53,271 bases of DNA from an uncultured Demequina sp. (GTDB lineage: Bacteria > Actinomycetota > Actinomycetes > Actinomycetales > Demequinaceae): positions 1 to 53,271 of the forward strand of contig CALALQ010000473.1 of the NCBI GenBank assembly GCA_937925595.1. Direction: 5' to 3'. The notes below the pieces were generated by a model. It searched no databases. It was not told the DNA's origin and worked only from the letters and a program-made list of their open reading frames with translations. This document shows positions 49,782 to 53,271 of the stretch, one piece after another. How positions within the stretch are numbered: the stretch's first letter is position 1; every line of letters begins with the position of its first letter. Both the position numbers and the translations under genes were made by a program.

Positions 49782-50747
49782 TTAGGCCATAGTGACCAGA
49801 ACTTTGCCGCGAGCGTGGTGGGTAGCGACCCGTGCCAGCGCCTCGGGCGCGTGGTCCAGGGTGAACATGGTGTCGATCAGCGGTGTGATGCGACCGGCCG
49901 CGAGGTGCGCGCCCAGCTCCTCAAGTTCCGCTCGAGTCACGTTCGCCATGAACGTCCGCACCCGCTGAGGTGCCAACAGCCGATGCCACTGGGCTTTGGC
50001 CACGCGCATGAGAGCACCGCCATCTGGCCCCTTGACGCCGGAGTTGGGGAGGATGGTCCCTCCGCGCCGCACCACTCGGCGCCAATCACGAATGCTGATC
50101 GCGCCGGCGTTGTCAAAGACCACGTCATACGGCTGGTCCGTGGCGAGCACGTCCTGCGTCTCGTAGTCGAGCACTGTGTCGATGCCCAGCGCGCGCACGC
50201 GCTCCACGTTGCGACCGGAGCACACCGCTATCACCTGCGCGCCTTCGAGCGCGGCAAGCTGGGCAGCGAACTGACCCACGCCCCCCGCGGCGCCGGTGAC
50301 CACCACGCGTTGACCAGCGCTCACCTGAGCCAGCCGAAGGCCGCGCAGCGCCGTGATCCCCGCCACCGGCAGGGTCGCCGCATGTTCGGCGCTCACGCCA
50401 TCAGGCACCCGCGCCAGTGTGTCCGCTGACGCCACCGCGTGCTCTGCAAAGGTCCCAAAGCCCTGCCCAAAGACTCTGTCTCCAATGGCCCACTGAGTCA
50501 CGTCCGGACCCAGCGAGACCACCGTGCCGGCAACATCAAGTCCCAGCGCGTTGACCTTGGGCCGCATGAGACCCCGGCCGGTGCGGATGGGTCGCGGCAC
50601 TCCGCGCATCGAGAACACGTCGGCGGCATTGACCGACGCTGCTGCGACCTGGATAAGCACCTCGCCCTTGCCGGGGGTTGGGGTGTGGGTGGTGCCAACG
50701 AGCAGTTCGCTTGCTTCGCCGTACTGGGTGTGGAGCAAGGAGCGCAT
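49782..50747 (-). CDS. NAD(P)-dependent alcohol dehydrogenase / quinone oxidoreductase-like
   Basis: 321 residues of the zinc-independent MDR type. The GroES-like N-terminus (GKGEVLIQVAAASVNAADVFSMRG, GLDVAGTVVSLGPDV) is followed by a Rossmann domain VVVTGAAGGVGQFAAQLAALEGAQV (A-A-x-G-V-G NADPH motif) and VLDYETQDV. The structural-zinc cysteines are absent. It probably reduces an enone or quinone. Its start overlaps the stop of the upstream DUF4386 gene (TGATG), so the two are co-translated. Confidence 0.88.
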   Translation of the reverse strand: MRSLLHTQYGEASELLVGTTHTPTPGKGEVLIQVAAASVNAADVFSMRGVPRPIRTGRGLMRPKVNALGLDVAGTVVSLGPDVTQWAIGDRVFGQGFGTFAEHAVASADTLARVPDGVSAEHAATLPVAGITALRGLRLAQVSAGQRVVVTGAAGGVGQFAAQLAALEGAQVIAVCSGRNVERVRALGIDTVLDYETQDVLATDQPYDVVFDNAGAISIRDWRRVVRRGGTILPNSGVKGPDGGALMRVAKAQWHRLLAPQRVRTFMANVTRAELEELGAHLAAGRITPLIDTMFTLDHAPEALARVATHHARGKVLVTMA

Positions 50748-51466
50748 CAGACACCTGCCGTCGCGGGGGCGAGGGGGGTTGCCTGCTGAGCCCGGGCATC
50801 GGGCCTGATCCCCTTGATAAGCAGGTAGCCGATCATCCAGAACTCGCCAACGGTGGCCAGCAGGCTGAGGGACTCGGCTACCGCGGCCGGAGCGCTTGTG
50901 GCCGCGAGCCCCACAAACGCGGACAGCACGTAGCCCGCGCCACCCACGATGAGCAGCCAGCCCAGCACTCGCGGCATGGCGCCGGAGGTGAGGACTGCCC
51001 AGCCCATGGGGACAAGCCACAGCCCAAAGAACAGGGAGCCTACGGCCCAGGAGTTGGTGCTGAGAGTGGCAAGCAGGGCAACCGTCGCGACCGCGTCACC
51101 GCCGGGGGCGAGTGCGGAGTCGCCGGCGACATTGACGGCCGTCGCCATGAAGGTCGCGCTTGCCATGATCGCCGCCGAGTTCATGAGGCCGAACGCCATA
51201 ACGGCGACGGCAGCCACGCGATTGCGCGAGGCGAACAGTTTGAAGAACCACACTGCGGCGAGTGCCTGGGCGGCGACGAGCGCCAGTTCCAGGCCCACGC
51301 TGAGTCCGGCGAGGCCGCTGCTGGTGGTCAGATTGGTGAGTGTCTGGGCAGGGTCGCCCTCGATGTACAGCTGGGGTCGCAGCACGAGGAAGCCCAGCAT
51401 CCCCACGATTCCTAGCGCCAGATACCAGGCCCCCGTTGTGCGGGCCGTTCTGATTTCGTTGGTCAT
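50747..51466 (-). CDS. DUF4386 membrane protein
   Basis: 239 residues, about seven membrane segments (GAWYLALGIVGMLGFLVLRP, VGLELALVAAQALAAVWFFKLF, WAVGSLFFGLWLVPMGWAVL, MPRVLGWLLIVGGAGYVLS). GSLFFGLWLVPxG and LGxLLIxGGxGY are typical of DUF4386. Function unknown. ATG 51466 with GGAGAA 7 nt upstream is preferred over a TTG 12 nt earlier. First gene of a two-gene unit with the oxidoreductase. Confidence 0.85.
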   Translation of the reverse strand: MTNEIRTARTTGAWYLALGIVGMLGFLVLRPQLYIEGDPAQTLTNLTTSSGLAGLSVGLELALVAAQALAAVWFFKLFASRNRVAAVAVMAFGLMNSAAIMASATFMATAVNVAGDSALAPGGDAVATVALLATLSTNSWAVGSLFFGLWLVPMGWAVLTSGAMPRVLGWLLIVGGAGYVLSAFVGLAATSAPAAVAESLSLLATVGEFWMIGYLLIKGIRPDARAQQATPLAPATAGV

Positions 51467-51557
51467 TGCATTCTCCAAGAGGGTGTGAAAGGCAGAGGTC
51501 CTGTGCCAGTGGCACGGTCCTTGGAAGGTGGTGGGTGGGCGCTAAGCGCGCGTCAGG

Positions 51558-51788
51558 TCAGTCGGCATCGTCCCCCTTGTAGCTGAACACGTCGTCGAGC
51601 GGAGCCTCGAGCACCGCCGCGATCTGGAAGGCCATCTCGAGCGAGGGGGAGTACTTCCCCTGCTCGATGGCGATGATCGTCTGGCGCGTGACGCCAAGCC
51701 GGCTCGCAAGGTCGGCCTGAGTGAGGTCCTTTTCCGTCCGCAGGTCGCGGATGCGGTTCGAGACGCGAGTGGGCTTTGGTCCTCCCAT
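51558..51788 (-). CDS. XRE-family HTH regulator (short, YozG/Cro type)
   Basis: 76 residues made almost wholly of one Cro/CI HTH: NRIRDLRTEKDLTQADLASRLGVTRQTIIAIEQGKYSPSL-like, then LEMAFQIAAVLEAPLDDVFSY. Such short regulators usually end an operon with small membrane proteins and repress their own promoter. Its start overlaps the stop of the preceding gene (TGATG). Two TGTCAA-type dyads at the operon head are the expected binding sites. Confidence 0.92.
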   Translation of the reverse strand: MGGPKPTRVSNRIRDLRTEKDLTQADLASRLGVTRQTIIAIEQGKYSPSLEMAFQIAAVLEAPLDDVFSYKGDDAD

Positions 51789-52264
51789 CACAGTCCCCTG
51801 CGATAGGCGCGGATCTTGGTGCCGGCTTCGGCAAGTGCGCCCACGGAGCACACCAGGAAGATGTAGTTGCCGATCCAGAAGCCGCTCGCATCGAACATCG
51901 CGAGGATCAGTGCGCCGGCGGTGGCGATGCTCAGCGCGCTGAGCAGGCTCCGGTCGCCCAGCTGCTTGATGGCGCGGTCGCGCTCGTCGGAAGCAAAGTC
52001 GGGCTCTTGGAAGCGCCCGCGCACGGCGGACCATACGGCCGCGCCGATCGACGCGAGGATCGTCACCACGATCACCAGCGCCATGCTTGCAGCGATGGCG
52101 ATGCCCATGGGCAGGATCCAAAAGATGTCCTCCGGCGCGTGGTTGGCGAGCTGGATGGCGAGCCACACGAAGTACGCCCCGGAGGTCACGAGCACGGTGC
52201 TGCCGTAGACCCAGGCGACCTTCTCGTCGCCGGCCATGGGGACGCGGGTGTCGTCGGCGGTCAT
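51788..52264 (-). CDS. Four-TM membrane protein, second gene of XRE operon
   Basis: 158 residues with about four membrane segments (VYGSTVLVTSGAYFVWLAIQ, DIFWILPMGIAIAASMALVI, LSALSIATAGALILAMFD, GNYIFLVCSVGALAEAG) and a charged loop FASDERDRAIKQLGDR between segments 2 and 3. It shares layout and the loop pattern (D-x-R-D-(R/A)-x-I) with the preceding gene, indicating an old duplication. Family name unknown to me; similar proteins sit next to XRE regulators in many Gram-positives. Starts within the upstream stop (ATGA overlap at 52264-52261). Confidence 0.8.
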   Translation of the reverse strand: MTADDTRVPMAGDEKVAWVYGSTVLVTSGAYFVWLAIQLANHAPEDIFWILPMGIAIAASMALVIVVTILASIGAAVWSAVRGRFQEPDFASDERDRAIKQLGDRSLLSALSIATAGALILAMFDASGFWIGNYIFLVCSVGALAEAGTKIRAYRRGL

Positions 52265-52689
52265 GACGGCATCCCTTCGCGGTAGGCGGCCATGGTCACC
52301 CCGGCGCTCGCGAGCGAGCCGAGGAATGAGCCGGTGAACAGGACGGTCACGGTCCAGAAGGTGGGCGCGTCGAGCGCAAGCATGAGGAGGGTCGCGAGCA
52401 CGGCCACACCGGTGAGCCCGGCGCCGGCCGTCTCCGCGTACCGCGCGATCTCGCGGTCGCGAGCGTCGGTGTGCTGTTCGCGGCGCACGCGCAGCCATAG
52501 GGCCAGGTAGACCAGTCCATACAGACCGCCGCCGATGATCAGCGTCCACAGCAGCGGCCCGTGCCACGCGACTTCCACAAGGGGCAGGCCATCGGTGAGC
52601 GCGCGGAAGATGATCAGCGCCCAATAGGTCACGAACGTGGCGAGGCTGATCACCAGGCCAACGGCCGTGTAACGCTCCGTGAAGGTCAT
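52261..52689 (-). CDS. Four-TM membrane protein, first gene of XRE operon
   Basis: 142 residues, four membrane segments (TAVGLVISLATFVTYWALII, PLLWTLIIGGGLYGLVYLAL, GAGLTGVAVLATLLMLALD, TVTVLFTGSFLGSLASAGV) with the loop REQHTDARDREIARYAET. It is a paralogue of the next gene. I start at ATG 52689, six nt after GGAG; an in-frame ATG at 52719 lies within the operator and only about 5 nt from the -10 element, so it cannot be the usual start. Function unknown; the pair may be the target of, or sensor for, the small XRE regulator. Confidence 0.8.
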   Translation of the reverse strand: MTFTERYTAVGLVISLATFVTYWALIIFRALTDGLPLVEVAWHGPLLWTLIIGGGLYGLVYLALWLRVRREQHTDARDREIARYAETAGAGLTGVAVLATLLMLALDAPTFWTVTVLFTGSFLGSLASAGVTMAAYREGMPS

Positions 52690-52700
52690 AGTCGCTCCAA

Positions 52701-52765
52701 TGTCAAAAATTGTTGACATTGGGAGGGTAGGCCCGGTTGTCGGGTCGTGTCAAGAATTCTTTACA
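52701..52765 (-). promoter_or_regulatory. Promoter and paired operators of the XRE operon
   Basis: Reverse-strand -35 TTGACA (52753-52748), 18-nt spacer, -10 TACCCT (52729-52724). Two dyads of the form TGTCAA-N6-TT(G/T)ACA lie at 52701-52718 (TGTCAAAAATTGTTGACA) and 52748-52765 (TGTCAAGAATTCTTTACA). One covers the -35 and the other the start of transcription, 47 bp apart: a classic repressor arrangement, presumably for the operon's own XRE protein. Confidence 0.7.
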
Positions 52766-52834
52766 TGCCCGACGCTGGGGCAAGCCAGGAGCGCCCCTCG
52801 CCACCGCGTCGGGCGGCTTGGATATGGTGGCGCC

Positions 52835-53158
52835 ATGGCCTACGACCCGGAACTCGTCGTGCGCGTGCACGCGCTGCTTGCGAGCGAGCCGACCCTTGAG
52901 GACAAGGCAATGTTCGGCGGCATCGCATTCATGGTCGAGGGGAAGCTCACGGTCGCGGTGATGAACCGCGGCTGGCTGCTCGCGCGAGTGGGCAGGGATG
53001 CGGCGCCGAGGCTCGTCGGCACGGGCGTGGAGCAGATGGAGATGGGTGGACGGCCAATGACGGGCTGGCTGCGAGTGGCACCAGAGGTGATCGACGACGA
53101 CGAGGGCCTCGCGCAGTGGGTGCGGCGCTGCCGCGACTTCGTGAGGACGCTCGCCTGA
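52835..53158 (+). CDS. TfoX/Sxy N-terminal domain protein
   Basis: 107 residues: ARVG, KAMFGGIAFMVEGKLTVAVMN, GGRPMTGWLRVAPEVIDDDEGLAQWV, the TfoX_N pattern (K-x-M-F-G-G … F … R). In gamma-proteobacteria TfoX/Sxy activates competence genes, but stand-alone TfoX_N proteins in actinobacteria have no proven role. The dispersed 9-mer described in the findings makes its presence worth noting; no link is shown. ATG 52835 is the only start that fits the family. Confidence 0.88.
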   Translation: MAYDPELVVRVHALLASEPTLEDKAMFGGIAFMVEGKLTVAVMNRGWLLARVGRDAAPRLVGTGVEQMEMGGRPMTGWLRVAPEVIDDDEGLAQWVRRCRDFVRTLA

Positions 53159-53161
53159 CCG

Positions 53162-53271
53162 CTACGCGATCCCGTAGATCGCGAAAAGCGCGACGGCGAT
53201 GATCGCCGTGAACACCACCGCAAGCACGCGAGCACGTGTCGTGGGCACCCGTCGCGCAACGAGCCAAGCGA
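53162..53271 (-). CDS. C-terminal end of a membrane protein, cut by window edge
   Basis: Only about 35 residues are visible: VARRVPTTRARVLAVVFTAI followed by a hydrophobic end (AVALFAIYGIA) and TAG. One membrane segment at the extreme C-terminus. Too little to name. Confidence 0.6.
   Translation of the reverse strand, partial: AWLVARRVPTTRARVLAVVFTAIIAVALFAIYGIA

Larger units (their letters stand above)
1406..52777. repeat. Dispersed 9-mer CCGACGCTG / CAGCGTCGG, at least 36 copies
   Basis: Exact copies in forward orientation start at 1406, 6553, 8717, 12910, 14712, 16516, 18966, 21135, 26324, 30270, 35311, 36753, 39880, 42301, 43141, 43156, 50633 and 52769. In reverse orientation they start at 1690, 4799, 6103, 6761, 9442, 12946, 19350, 20460, 25165, 26717, 30996, 32943, 34908, 36159, 37867, 43510, 45242 and 46912. 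Most extend to GSCCGACGCTG. They occur in coding DNA in several frames and in intergenic DNA. None lies in the IS element or the structured RNA. Confidence 0.8.

Overview
The window is chromosomal DNA of a high-GC actinobacterium. The order ino1 – PadR regulator – ponA1 … rpsF – ssb – rpsR – rplI – dnaB matches the mycobacterial/actinobacterial chromosome. The protein set (eukaryotic-type UTP-glucose-1-phosphate uridylyltransferase, DUF5317, DUF6458, SigE-family sigma factors, putative Ig-repeat surface protein, D-Asp-ligase-like ATP-grasp enzymes) suggests Micrococcales, possibly Cellulomonadaceae/Demequinaceae; the genus is an inference.

Layout. 1-10.5 kb is core: inositol-phosphate synthase (cut by the left edge), its PadR regulator, a class A PBP, a translationally coupled pair of ATP-grasp ligases (likely cell-wall related), the S6-SSB-S18-L9 operon and replicative helicase DnaB. 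10.5-17.5 kb holds a large LPG-synthase/flippase-like membrane protein, a CPBP protein and two tandem paralogous ECF sigma/membrane-partner modules with a shared promoter-like motif. 17.5-27.7 kb has purB, a small helical protein coupled to an alpha/beta hydrolase, a PF04020-type membrane protein, a HisC-type aminotransferase coupled to an OatA-like acyltransferase, and a 2-oxoacid dehydrogenase operon (E1a, E1b, E2) behind nested inverted repeats. 27.8-29.1 kb is a degenerate IS3-family element that broke a small HTH gene. 29.4-37.8 kb has a 1486-residue Ig-repeat surface protein, a winged-helix protein, a DUF2332 protein and a CopD/CtaG copper protein.

37.9-39.2 kb has no credible gene but is packed with hairpins capped by GNRA and UNCG tetraloops on the + strand and ends in a strong hairpin. 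I read it as a large structured non-coding RNA. After the divergent UGPase gene comes the most striking locus: four tandem genes for nearly identical 36-residue peptides (MDKWTIF...AGAGWKWY), each with its own ribosome-binding site. They lie directly upstream of a membrane GGDEF-EAL protein, a DUF5317 protein and a small alarmone synthetase. 44.8-53.3 kb is accessory metabolism and regulation: tRNA-Gly(CCC), an aldose epimerase, ArsR/SRPBCC and MerR regulators, an MFS exporter, an oxidoreductase/DUF4386 pair, and an autoregulated-looking membrane-protein/XRE operon, then a TfoX-like protein.

Three signals run across genes. A 9-mer CCGACGCTG (extended GSCCGACGCTG) occurs at least 36 times, equally on both strands, about once per 1.5 kb. 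A composite repeat built on GGTGGATNCTGCC occurs in 11 copies at three intergenic loci. DnaA-box-like motifs cluster upstream of dnaB. Long antisense frames over the high-GC genes were treated as shadows.
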